Source of the DNA: Flavobacteriaceae bacterium PS02337
GTDB lineage: Bacteria; Bacteroidota; Bacteroidia; Flavobacteriales; Flavobacteriaceae
Assembly: GCA_029959285.1 (NCBI GenBank)
Contig: JASCOE010000004.1
Span: forward strand, 62,001 to 126,000
Length of the DNA: 64,000 bases
Reading direction: 5' to 3'
The notes below the pieces were generated by a model. The model did not search any database and was not told where the DNA came from. It saw nothing but the letters and a program-made list of their open reading frames with translations. Below, one piece after another: positions 25,977 to 35,763 of the stretch (positions are counted from its first letter, which is position 1; the number at the start of each line of letters is the position of its first letter). Both the position numbers and the translations under genes were made by a program.

Positions 25977-28946
25977 TTATCTCTTCAAGGTAAAATGACC
26001 TCTTAAAATCGGCATTGTGTCATCTATTTTTAAAGCATACCAATAATCTGAAGAAGGTAGCTGAACTTGATTTGCAGTGCCATCCCAACTCATTTTTGAT
26101 TTGCTTAATAGCGCAACCAGTTTTCCGTATCGATCGAAAATGGTTACTTGTGCTTGTGGATAATTTTCCATTCCTGTAACTTCCCAAACATCATTGTAAG
26201 TATCATTGTTAGGCGTGAAGAAAGGAGGGAAAACCAACACTACAAATTGTTTTGTATGTTCACCGCAACCGCTTTTTTCTCTTACGTATGCAGTTTGTAA
26301 TCCTCCAGGGACATCATAAAAAATATTCGAATCCTGATAGCTAATGCCATCTACTGAATATTCAAAATAGTCTTCGGCTTTAACAGGATAAATAATAGCT
26401 CTAGTTCCTTCAACATCTACACGATCAATTTGCGGAATTTTATGTTCTTCAACGACAATAGTTTTTCTGTTGCTACAGCTTTCAGGAGCAGGAGTGGTAA
26501 CATCTACAGTATAAGTTCCGCCAAAATTAGCAACAATGGTTTGCGTAGTTGCTCCATTAGACCAAAGATAATTCATTCCGGAAATTCCAGCATCTAATGT
26601 TATAGTTTCGAATTGACATAAAGTTAACGCTTCATCAGTAACAACGGGCGGTGTGTAAATTATAATATTTACTGCAACTCGATTGGCATTAATACATCCG
26701 TTATTTGAAGCCTCTGCATAATAAGTTGTGTTTGATGAAATAGTAGGAGTTGTAAAACTTGTTCCTGTAAAAATGCTTATTCCTCCAGTTGATGTTGTAA
26801 ACCAATTTATTAGTCCAATATTGGATGAAGCTTCAACAGTTACAGTTCCTGCCCCACATCGAGAAACTGTTGTATTGGTTGCAGTCGGATTATTTGGAGT
26901 TTGATTTATGGTTGCAACAACAGATTTACGATTTGATTCGCAACCTGCATCAACATAATAAGTTGTCGTGGTGTTTATTGTTGGAGTCGTGTAAGTAGCT
27001 CCAGTTCCTAATAAATTTCCTCCCGTTGCGGCGTCATACCAGCTAATTGTAGCTCCAGTAGTTGCTGTCGCGCTAAGAGTAAAACTTCCAGAATCACAAA
27101 CTGGATTTGGATTTGCAGCGGGCGTTGCAATTGGTATTGTAATTTTTGTACTGACTGCAATTTTTATTGGGGCTTCTCCAGGCATTCCTCCAAACTCAAC
27201 AACATATCCTTTTGGCTGGTAATTACCGGAAGAATCACCTGTGTTTGAGAGGTCGTTCCACGAACCTCTAATTCCAACTCCAGGTTGTGTAATATGAGCA
27301 TAATCTTCATCGCCTTGCTGATTTGGTTCTCCGGTGTTCCAAAACGCAAAATTAGGAGTTGAGCCATTTGCATTTCCATTCCAAAAAATAGTTCCTGCTT
27401 CAGGACCTGTAACCCATTTCCAAACACCTTCAGTTTCGGCATCACTTCCGCCAATCCATCCAGTTCCTGAGGCTTGTTCTCCAACTAATTTTGCTTCATC
27501 TGCTGATAAAATTGTAGCTAAGTATCCTTTAAGTCCATAATAGGTAAGGCTTTCTGCTTCTGTTTTTGCAGTTGTCCATCTAATGCCAACCGTTGGGATA
27601 TACATATAGAAGTGCCCTGTAGAAGCTAAATAATTTGCTTTTCCAATTGTTATTGAAAAAGTTTTTACGCCAGATATTGTTGTAGACGGATTTGAAAACA
27701 CAATGTCTTTTATAATCGATTCTAAATCAGAGTATAAAATATCGCTTCCGTCTGATTTTATAATTGTCAGTTTTCCAGCAATAGCATCCCATTGTGTTGC
27801 GATTGTTGGATATGCGGTTGGATTTGAAAGTATAAGTTGATCTCCACTAGAATAACCAGAAGAAATTTGAACATAACCAGCTGGTGTTCCTGTTTCATTT
27901 GGATCGTGACTAATTGAAAATGTTTCTACAATTTTTATTTCAGAACCTGGACAATACATTTGGTCACCTGTCGCGTTTAATTCTGGCATGCTGTAAATGA
28001 CTTTGCTGCAATCGTTAGAATAAAAAGCGGTTCCATCTTTATAAGTTGACCAATTCGTCATAGAGTAAATCTCATTATCGACATCGATACAAGTAAGATT
28101 TGCATTAAATTTAAAATCACCAAAAAGAAGAGAAGTGTTTTTTCCGTTTTTTAGATTCAATTTAGTAAGCTGATTATGAGCAAAAAATAAACGTACAAGT
28201 GCAGGATTTTTAGAAAAATCTAATGCCGTTATTTGATTTTCGTTACCATAAAAATTAATCAAAGCTGGATTGTTAGAAGTATCCAAGCTTGTTAATTTGT
28301 TATTGTTAAATTCTAAATTATTTAAAACGGTACTTGAACTAATATTAAGATTGGTTATTAGATTGTTAGTGCAATTTAAGTGATTTAAAACAGCACATGT
28401 AGAAGTATTAAGATTTACAATTTGATTGTCATTGCATTGTAAAAATTCAAGTAATGTATTTGCAGATAAATCTAAATTCGTTAACTGATTTTCATTGCAT
28501 AAAAGCTTCGTAAGGGCAATATTCGTAGAAAGATCTAAAGCAGTTATTTTACTTTTTTGACAATCAAGTTCTTTTAAAGCTATATTTTTTGAAGTATCTA
28601 AATTGGAAATAAATGTATTACCGCAACTTAGATTTTCGAGAGCAATATTTTTAGTAATATCTAAAGTAAATAAAGGATTTTGAAGACAATACAATTGTTT
28701 TAGAGAAATAAAATCTTGAATACCAGTTAGGTTTGTGCATCCTCTATTTGAAATGTTTAAGCTGAGTACTCCTGCTACATTTGCTGTCAAAACTTGTCCG
28801 TCGATTACACCAGAATCAATTCCAAAGTCAATTAACGCTTGTTCGAAATTTGGGTCTGGAATTGCAGTATATTGTGCAAATCCAATAGAACTTGAAAGCA
28901 GTAAAATAAATAAAGCTGATATTTTTAAGAAACGGAGGTTTTTCAT
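25977..28946 (-). CDS. T9SS type B-sorted surface protein with leucine-rich repeats and C-type lectin domain
   Basis: A 989-residue exported protein. A signal peptide (residues 1-25, ending IGFAQ) is followed by leucine-rich repeats of about 21 residues with the LTNLDLSANTLLEFLQCNDN pattern (about 50-300), then a C-type lectin-like domain (about 455-600, with TYYGLKGYLATILSADEAK and GWIGGSDAETEGVWKWVTG), several Ig/PKD-like modules rich in Thr and Tyr, and a C-terminal type B sorting domain (TPNNDTYNDVWEVTG, then VTIFDRYGKLVA). Probable adhesin or glycan-binding protein delivered by the type IX system; its ligand is unknown. Confidence 0.9.
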   Translation of the reverse strand: MKNLRFLKISALFILLLSSSIGFAQYTAIPDPNFEQALIDFGIDSGVIDGQVLTANVAGVLSLNISNRGCTNLTGIQDFISLKQLYCLQNPLFTLDITKNIALENLSCGNTFISNLDTSKNIALKELDCQKSKITALDLSTNIALTKLLCNENQLTNLDLSANTLLEFLQCNDNQIVNLNTSTCAVLNHLNCTNNLITNLNISSSTVLNNLEFNNNKLTSLDTSNNPALINFYGNENQITALDFSKNPALVRLFFAHNQLTKLNLKNGKNTSLLFGDFKFNANLTCIDVDNEIYSMTNWSTYKDGTAFYSNDCSKVIYSMPELNATGDQMYCPGSEIKIVETFSISHDPNETGTPAGYVQISSGYSSGDQLILSNPTAYPTIATQWDAIAGKLTIIKSDGSDILYSDLESIIKDIVFSNPSTTISGVKTFSITIGKANYLASTGHFYMYIPTVGIRWTTAKTEAESLTYYGLKGYLATILSADEAKLVGEQASGTGWIGGSDAETEGVWKWVTGPEAGTIFWNGNANGSTPNFAFWNTGEPNQQGDEDYAHITQPGVGIRGSWNDLSNTGDSSGNYQPKGYVVEFGGMPGEAPIKIAVSTKITIPIATPAANPNPVCDSGSFTLSATATTGATISWYDAATGGNLLGTGATYTTPTINTTTTYYVDAGCESNRKSVVATINQTPNNPTATNTTVSRCGAGTVTVEASSNIGLINWFTTSTGGISIFTGTSFTTPTISSNTTYYAEASNNGCINANRVAVNIIIYTPPVVTDEALTLCQFETITLDAGISGMNYLWSNGATTQTIVANFGGTYTVDVTTPAPESCSNRKTIVVEEHKIPQIDRVDVEGTRAIIYPVKAEDYFEYSVDGISYQDSNIFYDVPGGLQTAYVREKSGCGEHTKQFVVLVFPPFFTPNNDTYNDVWEVTGMENYPQAQVTIFDRYGKLVALLSKSKMSWDGTANQVQLPSSDYWYALKIDDTMPILRGHFTLKR

Positions 28947-29052
28947 TTCATAAAAGTATCAATTTTATAATAATAAAAAAATATTTTTACATTTCTAACA
29001 TTTTAATGTTAAAAAATATTTTATAATCACTATTTTTTGGCAGAAAAAAGCT

Positions 29053-29595
29053 TTAATTCTTATTTGGCCAATTCATTTTTTGAAATAAATCCCAAACTAC
29101 AATTCCAGCGCTTACAGAAATATTAAGAGAATGCTTGGTTCCAAGTTGCGGAATTTCAATACATGCATCGCAAATGGCAACAGCTTCCTGAGAAACGCCA
29201 TAAACTTCATTTCCAAAAACTAAAGCATATTTTTGATCTTTTTTAATTTCGAAATCTTGTAGAAAAATAGAACTTTCAACTTGTTCAATCGCCATTGTTA
29301 GAACATTTTCTTTTTTCAAGTTTTCGATAACTTCCAAAACATTTTCGTGATGTTCCCACGTTACAGTTTCGGTTGCACCAAGAGCAGTTTTATGAATTTC
29401 TTTATTGGGCGGAGTTGCAGTAATTCCGCATAAAATTATTTTTTCAATCAGAAAAGCATCAGCAGTTCTAAAAACAGAACCAATATTATGAAGACTTCTA
29501 ATATCATCTAAAACTAATATTAAAGGTGTTTTTTCAGATTTCTTAAAATCTTCAATGGATTTACGGTCCAGTTCGCTGTTTTCGAGTTTTCTCAT
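29053..29595 (-). CDS. TrmH/SpoU-family RNA 2'-O-methyltransferase
   Basis: A 180-residue SPOUT methyltransferase. The three SpoU motifs are visible: NIGSVFRTADAF (motif 1), LVFGNEVYGVSQEA (motif 2) and LGTKHSLNISVSAGIVVWDL (motif 3). It probably 2'-O-methylates tRNA or rRNA with S-adenosylmethionine; the target nucleotide is unknown. It follows the DUF1573 gene leftward, separated by that gene's terminator. Confidence 0.93.
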   Translation of the reverse strand: MRKLENSELDRKSIEDFKKSEKTPLILVLDDIRSLHNIGSVFRTADAFLIEKIILCGITATPPNKEIHKTALGATETVTWEHHENVLEVIENLKKENVLTMAIEQVESSIFLQDFEIKKDQKYALVFGNEVYGVSQEAVAICDACIEIPQLGTKHSLNISVSAGIVVWDLFQKMNWPNKN

Positions 29596-29617
29596 TGTGT
29601 TTAAATTCTAGTCATAA

Positions 29618-29647
29618 AAAAAGCTTCCAAAGATAAGGAAGCTTTTT
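29618..29647 (-). terminator. terminator after DUF1573 gene (leftward)
   Basis: Perfect stem AAAAAGCTTCC / GGAAGCTTTTT on a short loop. The T-rich flank suits the leftward transcript. Confidence 0.85.
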
Positions 29648-29672
29648 CGATTTATTTTAAATGTTTTTCAGA

Positions 29673-30104
29673 TTAGCTTTTTACTGGATCTGGTAAAACA
29701 GTACCTTTAATAGTAAGGATTTTTGTAGGTTGTCCTTCAGCGTTAGAAGTTACAGTTACAGTTTTTGTAAAAGCACCAACTCTGTCAGTAGCATATTTTA
29801 CACCAATAACACCTTTAGCTCCTGGAGCGATTGGCTCTTTTGGAGTTGTTGGAACTGTGCATCCGCAAGATCCTTGAGTATTAGTAATGATTAATGGTTT
29901 AGTTCCGTTGTTTACAAAAACGAATTCACGTTTTCCATCAGCATTGTGAGCGATAGTTCCGTAATCAATAGTTTCAGTTTCGAAAGCCATTCCTGCTCCT
30001 TCGATTTTAGCAACTTTAGCAGCTTTTGCTTTTTTAGTTGTTTGCGCGTTTGTAGCTGTAATACCAGCAACAGCTAACATTGCGAATAAGATTATTTTTT
30101 TCAT
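29673..30104 (-). CDS. DUF1573 periplasmic protein
   Basis: A 143-residue exported protein of a Bacteroidota-abundant family. A signal peptide (residues 1-20, VAGITATNAQ) leads to an Ig-like domain with the family motif NNGTKPLIITNTQGSCGCTVPTTPKEPIAPG, where two Cys lie in SCGCT. That motif defines DUF1573. It is probably an exported protein with a beta-sandwich fold (the ASPM/SPD-2/Hydin class). Its role is not established. Confidence 0.92.
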   Translation of the reverse strand: MKKIILFAMLAVAGITATNAQTTKKAKAAKVAKIEGAGMAFETETIDYGTIAHNADGKREFVFVNNGTKPLIITNTQGSCGCTVPTTPKEPIAPGAKGVIGVKYATDRVGAFTKTVTVTSNAEGQPTKILTIKGTVLPDPVKS

Positions 30105-30130
30105 CTTTAAGGGTCTTTTTTAATGATAAA

Positions 30131-30138
30131 CAAAGCTA
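30131..30138 (-). promoter_or_regulatory. -7 promoter box for the DUF1573 gene
   Basis: TAGCTTTG on the minus strand, an exact TAnnTTTG, about 27 nt before the start. Confidence 0.5.
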
Positions 30139-30259
30139 TATAAAAATCTTAAACCACAACCTAAAAATATCTTAAAATATTTTAATTTTTGAAGCTTTTC
30201 ATATACCGCCAAAAAATCATAAATTCGCTGTCTTAATTTTTCATTTAAAACATAATAAT

Positions 30260-32866
30260 TTGGCAACTAAAGAGAAAGTGGTGAAGGAAACACCTTTAAT
30301 GAAACAGTACAATGAAATCAAGGCTAAATATCCTGATGCATGTCTACTTTTCAGAGTTGGAGATTTTTATGAAACCTTTGGAGAAGATGCCATTAGAGCT
30401 TCTAAAATTTTAGGGATAACGCTAACTAAAAGAGGGGCGGGGTCTGATACTGAAACCGCTTTGGCTGGGTTTCCGCATCATTCTGTAAATACTTATTTGC
30501 CAAAATTGGTAAAAGCGGGACTTCGTGTAGCGATCTGCGATCAGCTGGAAGATCCAAAAATGACAAAAACAATCGTAAAAAGAGGTGTAACCGAGCTTGT
30601 AACTCCTGGAGTTTCTTTAAATGATGAAGTTTTACATTCAAAATCAAATAACTTTTTAGCATCTGTTTATTTTGCTAATAAAAATATCGGAATTTCTTTT
30701 TTAGATGTTTCAACAGGAGAGTTTTTAACGGCTCAAGGAAATGCAGAATACATCGATAAATTATTGCAGAATTTTAACCCGAGTGAAGTATTAGTTCCTA
30801 AAAATAATAAAGGTGATTTTAAAAATGCTTTCGGAGAAGATTTTCACAGTTTTTATTTAGAAGATTGGATTTACAAAGAAGATTATGCTTTAGAAACCTT
30901 AACGAAACATTTTCAAACCGTTTCTTTAAAAGGATTTGGAGTTGAAGAGTTAAAAGAAGGAATTATTGCTTCTGGTGCGATTTTGTATTATTTATCAGAA
31001 ACACAACATAATCGCGTGCAGCATATTACGGCAATTCAGCGTATTGCAGAAGATGCTTATGTTTGGATGGATCGTTTTACGATTAGAAACCTAGAATTAT
31101 ATCACAGTTATAATCCGAATGCAGTTACGCTTTTGGATGTTATCGATAAAACACTTTCTCCGATGGGAGGACGTTTATTGAAGCGTTGGCTGGCTCTCCC
31201 TTTAAAAGATGCAAATAAAATAAAAGGACGTCATGAAGTTGTGGCGTATTTAAAATCAAATCCTGAAATTCTGCATAATATTCAATATCAGATTAAGCAG
31301 ATTTCAGATTTAGAGCGTTTGATTTCTAAAATTGCTGCAGGTAAAGTATCGCCGCGTGAAATTGTTTATTTGAAAGAATCTCTAGATGCCATTATTCCAA
31401 TTAAAACACTTGCGCTCGAAAGTCCGCAAGAAGCTGTAAAAGTAATCGGAGACAGTTTGCATGCTTGCGATTTGCTTCGCGAAAAAATCAAAACAACTCT
31501 AAATCAAGATGCGCCTGTTGCGATTTCAAAAGGAAATGCAATTGCAAAAGGAATTAGCGAAGAATTGGACGAATTAAGAGCAATTTCGACTTCTGGAAAA
31601 GAATTTTTAGAAGGAATAGAAAAAAGAGAATCAGAAAGAACTGGAATTTCTTCATTAAAAATTTCATTTAATAATGTTTTCGGATATTATATTGAAGTTA
31701 GAAATACACATAAAGATAAAGTTCCAGAAGAGTGGATTCGTAAGCAAACTTTGGTAAATGCAGAGCGTTATATTACAGAAGAATTAAAAGAATACGAAAC
31801 CAAAATTTTAGGTGCTGAAGAAAAGATTTATAAAATTGAATCGGAGCTTTTTGAGCAGTTAGTCGCTTGGATTTCAACTTATATTAAGCCAGTTCAGATG
31901 AATGCGTATTTGGTTGCGCAATTAGATTGTTTGTGTTCGTTTACTCAAATGGCTGTCGAAAATCAATACGTTCAGCCAGAAATTGATGAAACATTCGAAT
32001 TAGATATTAAAAATGGAAGGCATCCCGTAATTGAAAAACAATTGCCTGTTGGGACGCCTTATATTGCCAATGATGTTTTCTTAGACAGAGAAACCCAGCA
32101 GATTATTATGATTACCGGACCAAACATGTCGGGTAAATCTGCTATTTTAAGACAAACCGCTTTAATTGTGCTTTTGGCTCAAATGGGAAGTTTTGTTCCT
32201 GCTGATAGTGTTAGAATGGGAATTGTAGATAAGATTTTTACCAGAGTTGGTGCTTCGGATAATATTTCGATGGGAGAATCTACTTTTATGGTCGAAATGA
32301 ATGAAACGGCTTCTATTTTGAATAATATCTCAGACAGAAGTTTGGTATTGTTGGATGAAATTGGAAGAGGAACTAGTACATATGATGGAATTTCAATTGC
32401 TTGGGCGATTGCTGAATTTTTGCATGAACATCCTTCAAAAGCAAAAACGCTTTTTGCAACGCATTATCACGAATTAAACGAAATGACAGAATCATTACCG
32501 AGAATTCAAAATTTTAATGTTGCAGTAAAAGAATTAAAAGACACTGTTTTATTCGTTAGAAAACTGGTAAAAGGAGGAAGCGCACATAGTTTTGGAATTC
32601 ATGTAGCTAAAATGGCGGGAATGCCTCAGCTTGTTATTTCGAAAGCACAAAAGCTTTTAAAGAAATTAGAAAAAAATCATTCAAGTGACGCATTAAATGG
32701 AGTAAAAGCGGCTAGTGATGAAATGCAGATGAGTTTCTTTAATTTGGATGATCCTTTATTAGAAGAAATAAAAGAAGAAATTTTAAGTCTAGATATTAAT
32801 GCGATCACGCCTGTTGAAGCATTAATGAAATTGAATGAGATCAAAAGAATGCTCGTTAAGAAATAA
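30260..32866 (+). CDS. mutS: DNA mismatch repair protein MutS
   Basis: Recognises mismatches and starts mismatch repair with MutL. The 868-residue frame opens with TTG (reads [17 protein letters not shown]); no in-frame ATG precedes it. The N-terminal mismatch-binding domain shows [14 protein letters not shown] (the Phe-x-Glu motif). The ATPase domain has Walker A GPNMSGKS at residues 620-627, then [10 protein letters not shown] and [15 protein letters not shown]. The length is normal. The start codon is unusual but matches what relatives show. Confidence 0.97.
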   Translation: MATKEKVVKETPLMKQYNEIKAKYPDACLLFRVGDFYETFGEDAIRASKILGITLTKRGAGSDTETALAGFPHHSVNTYLPKLVKAGLRVAICDQLEDPKMTKTIVKRGVTELVTPGVSLNDEVLHSKSNNFLASVYFANKNIGISFLDVSTGEFLTAQGNAEYIDKLLQNFNPSEVLVPKNNKGDFKNAFGEDFHSFYLEDWIYKEDYALETLTKHFQTVSLKGFGVEELKEGIIASGAILYYLSETQHNRVQHITAIQRIAEDAYVWMDRFTIRNLELYHSYNPNAVTLLDVIDKTLSPMGGRLLKRWLALPLKDANKIKGRHEVVAYLKSNPEILHNIQYQIKQISDLERLISKIAAGKVSPREIVYLKESLDAIIPIKTLALESPQEAVKVIGDSLHACDLLREKIKTTLNQDAPVAISKGNAIAKGISEELDELRAISTSGKEFLEGIEKRESERTGISSLKISFNNVFGYYIEVRNTHKDKVPEEWIRKQTLVNAERYITEELKEYETKILGAEEKIYKIESELFEQLVAWISTYIKPVQMNAYLVAQLDCLCSFTQMAVENQYVQPEIDETFELDIKNGRHPVIEKQLPVGTPYIANDVFLDRETQQIIMITGPNMSGKSAILRQTALIVLLAQMGSFVPADSVRMGIVDKIFTRVGASDNISMGESTFMVEMNETASILNNISDRSLVLLDEIGRGTSTYDGISIAWAIAEFLHEHPSKAKTLFATHYHELNEMTESLPRIQNFNVAVKELKDTVLFVRKLVKGGSAHSFGIHVAKMAGMPQLVISKAQKLLKKLEKNHSSDALNGVKAASDEMQMSFFNLDDPLLEEIKEEILSLDINAITPVEALMKLNEIKRMLVKK

Positions 32867-32943
32867 AATCTAAAAATTTTCAATTTTAAAGTTTAGGTTA
32901 TCAGAATGTTATAAAATAAGTGGATTTTTTTTTCGAAAAACGC

Positions 32944-32973
32944 TTGTGTAATTGAATAAATGTCCTAAATTTG
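32944..32973 (+). promoter_or_regulatory. promoter of the tRNA-Gly/tRNA-Leu unit
   Basis: TTGT at 32944-32947 and the -7 box TAAATTTG at 32966-32973, 18 nt apart, about 55 nt before tRNA-Gly. Confidence 0.7.
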
Positions 32974-33027
32974 CACTCGCAATACGAAACAAATCAAGTG
33001 TTGCGAGTTCTTATTAAGATTTGAAAC

Positions 33028-33100
33028 GCGAAAATAGCTCAGTTGGTAGAGCGCGACCTTGCCAAGGTCGAGGTCGCGGGTTCGAGCCCCGTTTTTCGCT
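33028..33100 (+). tRNA. tRNA-Gly (GCC)
   Basis: A 73-nt cloverleaf. Acceptor GCGAAAA / TTTTCGC with discriminator T; anticodon stem CGACC / GGTCG around the loop TTGCCAA, giving anticodon GCC at 33061-33063; T arm with GTTCGAG. The CCA end is not encoded. It is followed 14 nt later by tRNA-Leu. Confidence 0.96.
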
Positions 33101-33114
33101 CAAAACCATATAAT

Positions 33115-33200
33115 GCTCGGATGGTGAAATTGGTAGACACGCTGGACTTAAAATCCAGTGAACAGCAATGTTCGTGCGGGTTCAAGTCCCGCTCTGAGTA
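33115..33200 (+). tRNA. tRNA-Leu (UAA)
   Basis: An 86-nt class II tRNA. Acceptor GCTCGGA / TCTGAGT with discriminator A; anticodon stem CTGGA / TCCAG around CTTAAAA, giving anticodon TAA at 33149-33151; long variable arm; T loop GTTCAAGTC. Confidence 0.95.
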
Positions 33201-33202
33201 CT

Positions 33203-33235
33203 AAAGCCTCTTCTTTTGAAGAGGCTTTTTTTATT
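33203..33235 (+). terminator. terminator after the tRNA pair
   Basis: Perfect stem AAAGCCTCTTC / GAAGAGGCTTT with a T4 loop and a T-run. Confidence 0.92.
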
Positions 33236-33327
33236 ATGTAAACTTTTAAAAGATGCTGAGATTCTAAGGTCCTGAGAATTTAAAATCGATAATCTGAAAT
33301 CAACAATCTAAAATCTAAAATTTATAA

Positions 33328-33708
33328 ATGGGTGCTTTTGTAATTAGCAAGCGGTTTAATGATGAGTATAAGTTTACATTTACTTCGCGTAGAGGGAAAG
33401 TTATTTTTACGAGTTTAAGTTATGAGTTGAGATTTGAGTGCGAGGAGGATATTGAGAAGTTTAAGAAAAATATTGAACTTGCGAGATTTTTAAAATTTAA
33501 AGGTTCTGGAGGAAAGTATTTTTTTAAATTGATGTTGGGTGAAGTTCACTTTGCTACAAGTCGAAAATATAGTACTGAATTGCTTTTGCAAAAAGGAATA
33601 AAAGAGATTGTGACTTATTCTTCTAAATCGGAGATTTTGGATTTTTCATCGAGTGAATCTATTTTTGGAGATGAAGAGGAAGAAAATGAAGATGAGGCTG
33701 CGGAATAA
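33328..33708 (+). CDS. DUF1508/YegP-like protein
   Basis: A 126-residue protein of the YegP superfamily. Two related short beta-units appear, GAFVISKRFNDEYKFTFTSR (with RGKVIFTSLSYE) and GGKYFFKLMLGEVHFATSRK, matching the duplicated DUF1508 fold. The C-terminus is very acidic (GDEEEENEDEAAE). Function unknown. It is a single-gene transcript ending at a strong hairpin. Confidence 0.75.
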   Translation: MGAFVISKRFNDEYKFTFTSRRGKVIFTSLSYELRFECEEDIEKFKKNIELARFLKFKGSGGKYFFKLMLGEVHFATSRKYSTELLLQKGIKEIVTYSSKSEILDFSSSESIFGDEEEENEDEAAE

Positions 33709-33710
33709 AA

Positions 33711-33744
33711 AAAAAGCGTTTACAATTTGTAAACGCTTTTTTTT
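33711..33744 (+). terminator. terminator after the DUF1508 gene
   Basis: AAAAGCGTTTACAA / TTGTAAACGCTTTT palindrome followed by TTTTATTT. Confidence 0.9.
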
Positions 33745-33781
33745 ATTTGAAGTTGATTAATTTTAAAATTAATCATAAAAA

Positions 33782-33806
33782 AAAACCATCTCTAAGATGG
33801 TTTTAA
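33782..33806 (-). terminator. terminator after the 71-residue lipoprotein gene (leftward)
   Basis: AAAACCATC / GATGGTTTT stem with a T-run in the leftward direction. Confidence 0.8.
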
Positions 33807-33829
33807 AATCGTTAGAACTTAGGTTCTAA

Positions 33830-34045
33830 TTATTTTTTTACTTCTTCTACTTTAGCAGCAGCTGAATCAACTTTAGCAGCAGCAGAATCAACAGTTGCAG
33901 CAGCTGAATCAACAGTTGCAGCAGCTGAATCAACAGTAACAGCAGTAGAATCTACAGCAGCTTCTGAAGCAGCAGCGTCAGCTTTTTTACAAGATACAAC
34001 AGTTAAAACAGCAACAACAGCTAAACTTAAAAATACTTTTTTCAT
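33830..34045 (-). CDS. small lipoprotein with Ala-rich seven-residue repeats
   Basis: A 71-residue exported protein. A signal peptide ends in a lipobox with Cys19 (LTVVSCKK). The rest is built of near-identical seven-residue units (VDSAAAT / VDSAAAK, about five in a row), encoded by a 21-bp tandem repeat. This makes a probable amphipathic helix or flexible spacer in the envelope, similar in plan to small Lpp-like lipoproteins. Its function is unknown. It has an exact -7 box and a terminator, so it is probably well expressed. Confidence 0.75.
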   Translation of the reverse strand: MKKVFLSLAVVAVLTVVSCKKADAAASEAAVDSTAVTVDSAAATVDSAAATVDSAAAKVDSAAAKVEEVKK

Positions 34046-34082
34046 CTTACTTTATTATAAAAGGTTAATTATTAATTCGTGG

Positions 34083-34090
34083 CAAAGATA
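34083..34090 (-). promoter_or_regulatory. -7 promoter box for the small lipoprotein gene
   Basis: TATCTTTG on the minus strand, an exact TAnnTTTG, about 38 nt before the ATG. Confidence 0.6.
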
Positions 34091-34398
34091 TAAATTTTTT
34101 AATATGTAAAATATTTTTTCACTTTTTTTTTAAAATATTTTCCTTACTCACGAATATGTTATTTATCAAACAATATGCCAAAATAGTAAAAATAAATTAT
34201 ATTACAGTATGTTTTGTCTAATTTATTTTTTGTTGAAAATTCTATCGGTGTTTTGGCTCTTTTAATTAAGTTTGTTGAGGTTTGTTTTGTTTTTTAAGAA
34301 TTATTTCAATTCGTTAGAAGGGCTTAAAATATATTTTTTAGTTTAATTTTTATAAGAAAACTCCATTTAGAGAATTAAAATAATATGTTTTAAACCAT
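34091..34398. other. gene-free AT-rich stretch
   Basis: Very AT-rich DNA between the lipoprotein promoter and the 3' end of waaA. I see no gene, RNA, or clear terminator hairpin in it. Confidence 0.5.
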
Positions 34399-35628
34399 TT
34401 AAGAAACGATTTTCATAATAGTTTCTGTAGCGCCTTTGTTGTTTTGAATGAATGAACTGTTGATTTTGCTCTTTTCTTCAAAGAAAATAGGGTCAGATAA
34501 AAGCTTATTGAATATGTTTTTAAGTTCTTCGCTATTAGAAATAACGTTGCATCCTTTTAATTCTACAAGCGAAACGGCTTCTGCGAAATTAGAATAATTA
34601 GGTCCAATTACAATCGGAATTCCAAAAGTGGCTGGTTCTAAAATATTGTGTATTCCAGGATTTCCAAATCCGCCGCCTACATATGCAATCGTTGCGTAGC
34701 TGTAAATTTTGGTTAGCAAGCCAACTGTATCGATTATTAAAACATTATATTCTGATAAATCTTTGTTTTCTTTTTCAGAATATAATATGGTAGATTTTGT
34801 AATTTGTGATTTAAGATTTGCAATTTGCTCTGCTTTAATATTGTGTGGAGCGATAATAAATTTTACATTTTCTGAAGCTTGATTAATATACTCTGTAAGA
34901 ATTACTTCGTCTTTAGGCCAAGAACTTCCTATAACAATAACAGGCTGATTGTTTTTGAAATTTTCGATAAAATCTAATGAATTGTCGCGTTCTAAAATGG
35001 CGTTAACGCGATCAAATCTCGTATCGCCAGAAACAATGACATTATCAAAACCAAGACTTTCTACTTTTTGTTTGGATTTTTCGTTTTGAAGAAAGAAATA
35101 AGTAAACGCTTTTAGTGCTTTTCTGTAAAACCCGCCATACCATTTAAAAAACATTTGATTGTCTCTAAAGATTCCCGAAATTAAATAAGTTGGAATTTGG
35201 TTTGTTTCTAACTCTTTAAGGTAATTCAACCAAAACTCATATTTAATAAAAAAGGCAAATTCAGGATGAACAAGTTTAATGAATTTTTTTGCATTTGCTT
35301 TTGTGTCTAGCGGAAGGTAAAGCGTTAGATCTGCAACGGTATTATTTTTACGCACTTCGTATCCTGAAGGAGAAAAAAAGGTTACAATTATTTTATGTAA
35401 AGGATATTTTTCTTTGATTTTTTCTATAACGGGAAGACCTTGTTCATATTCTCCCAAAGAAGCGGCATGAAACCAAATAGTCTTGTCTTCTGCTTTGATT
35501 TTTTCTTTTAAAGTTGAAAATACATTTTTTCGGCCTTCAATAAAAAGCTTAATTTTCGGACTAAATAATGCTATGATTCTTAAGAAAAATCCTGCGATGT
35601 ATATGGCTAAATTGTATAAAAAAAGCAT
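34399..35628 (-). CDS. waaA: 3-deoxy-D-manno-octulosonic acid (Kdo) transferase
   Basis: Adds Kdo to lipid A at the inner membrane. The 409 residues include an N-terminal membrane anchor (FLYNLAIYIAGFFLRIIALF), then AASLGEYEQGLPVI in the N-terminal GT-B domain (family Glu motif), and the C-terminal AYVGGGFGNPGIHNILEPAT, GIPIVIGPNYSNF motifs of GT30 enzymes. It diverges from a DegT-type aminotransferase, so this part of the window is enriched in envelope sugar functions. Confidence 0.94.
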   Translation of the reverse strand: MLFLYNLAIYIAGFFLRIIALFSPKIKLFIEGRKNVFSTLKEKIKAEDKTIWFHAASLGEYEQGLPVIEKIKEKYPLHKIIVTFFSPSGYEVRKNNTVADLTLYLPLDTKANAKKFIKLVHPEFAFFIKYEFWLNYLKELETNQIPTYLISGIFRDNQMFFKWYGGFYRKALKAFTYFFLQNEKSKQKVESLGFDNVIVSGDTRFDRVNAILERDNSLDFIENFKNNQPVIVIGSSWPKDEVILTEYINQASENVKFIIAPHNIKAEQIANLKSQITKSTILYSEKENKDLSEYNVLIIDTVGLLTKIYSYATIAYVGGGFGNPGIHNILEPATFGIPIVIGPNYSNFAEAVSLVELKGCNVISNSEELKNIFNKLLSDPIFFEEKSKINSSFIQNNKGATETIMKIVS

Positions 35629-35763
35629 GTAATTTTTTTTGCAGCTAAATTACATTTCTTTCGACTATTTTCATTGGTTTGAAGCTATTAATAACTATTT
35701 TTGTTCCTCCATTTAGAGATTTCTGTCCGAAAACGGTGTCTTTAATTTTAAATAAATTCAAAA

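Noticed and set aside
25977-28953. Several open frames inside the long T9SS protein gene
   Set aside because: They follow the repetitive coding sequence in the wrong frame or strand; the 989-residue frame has a signal peptide and sorting domain.
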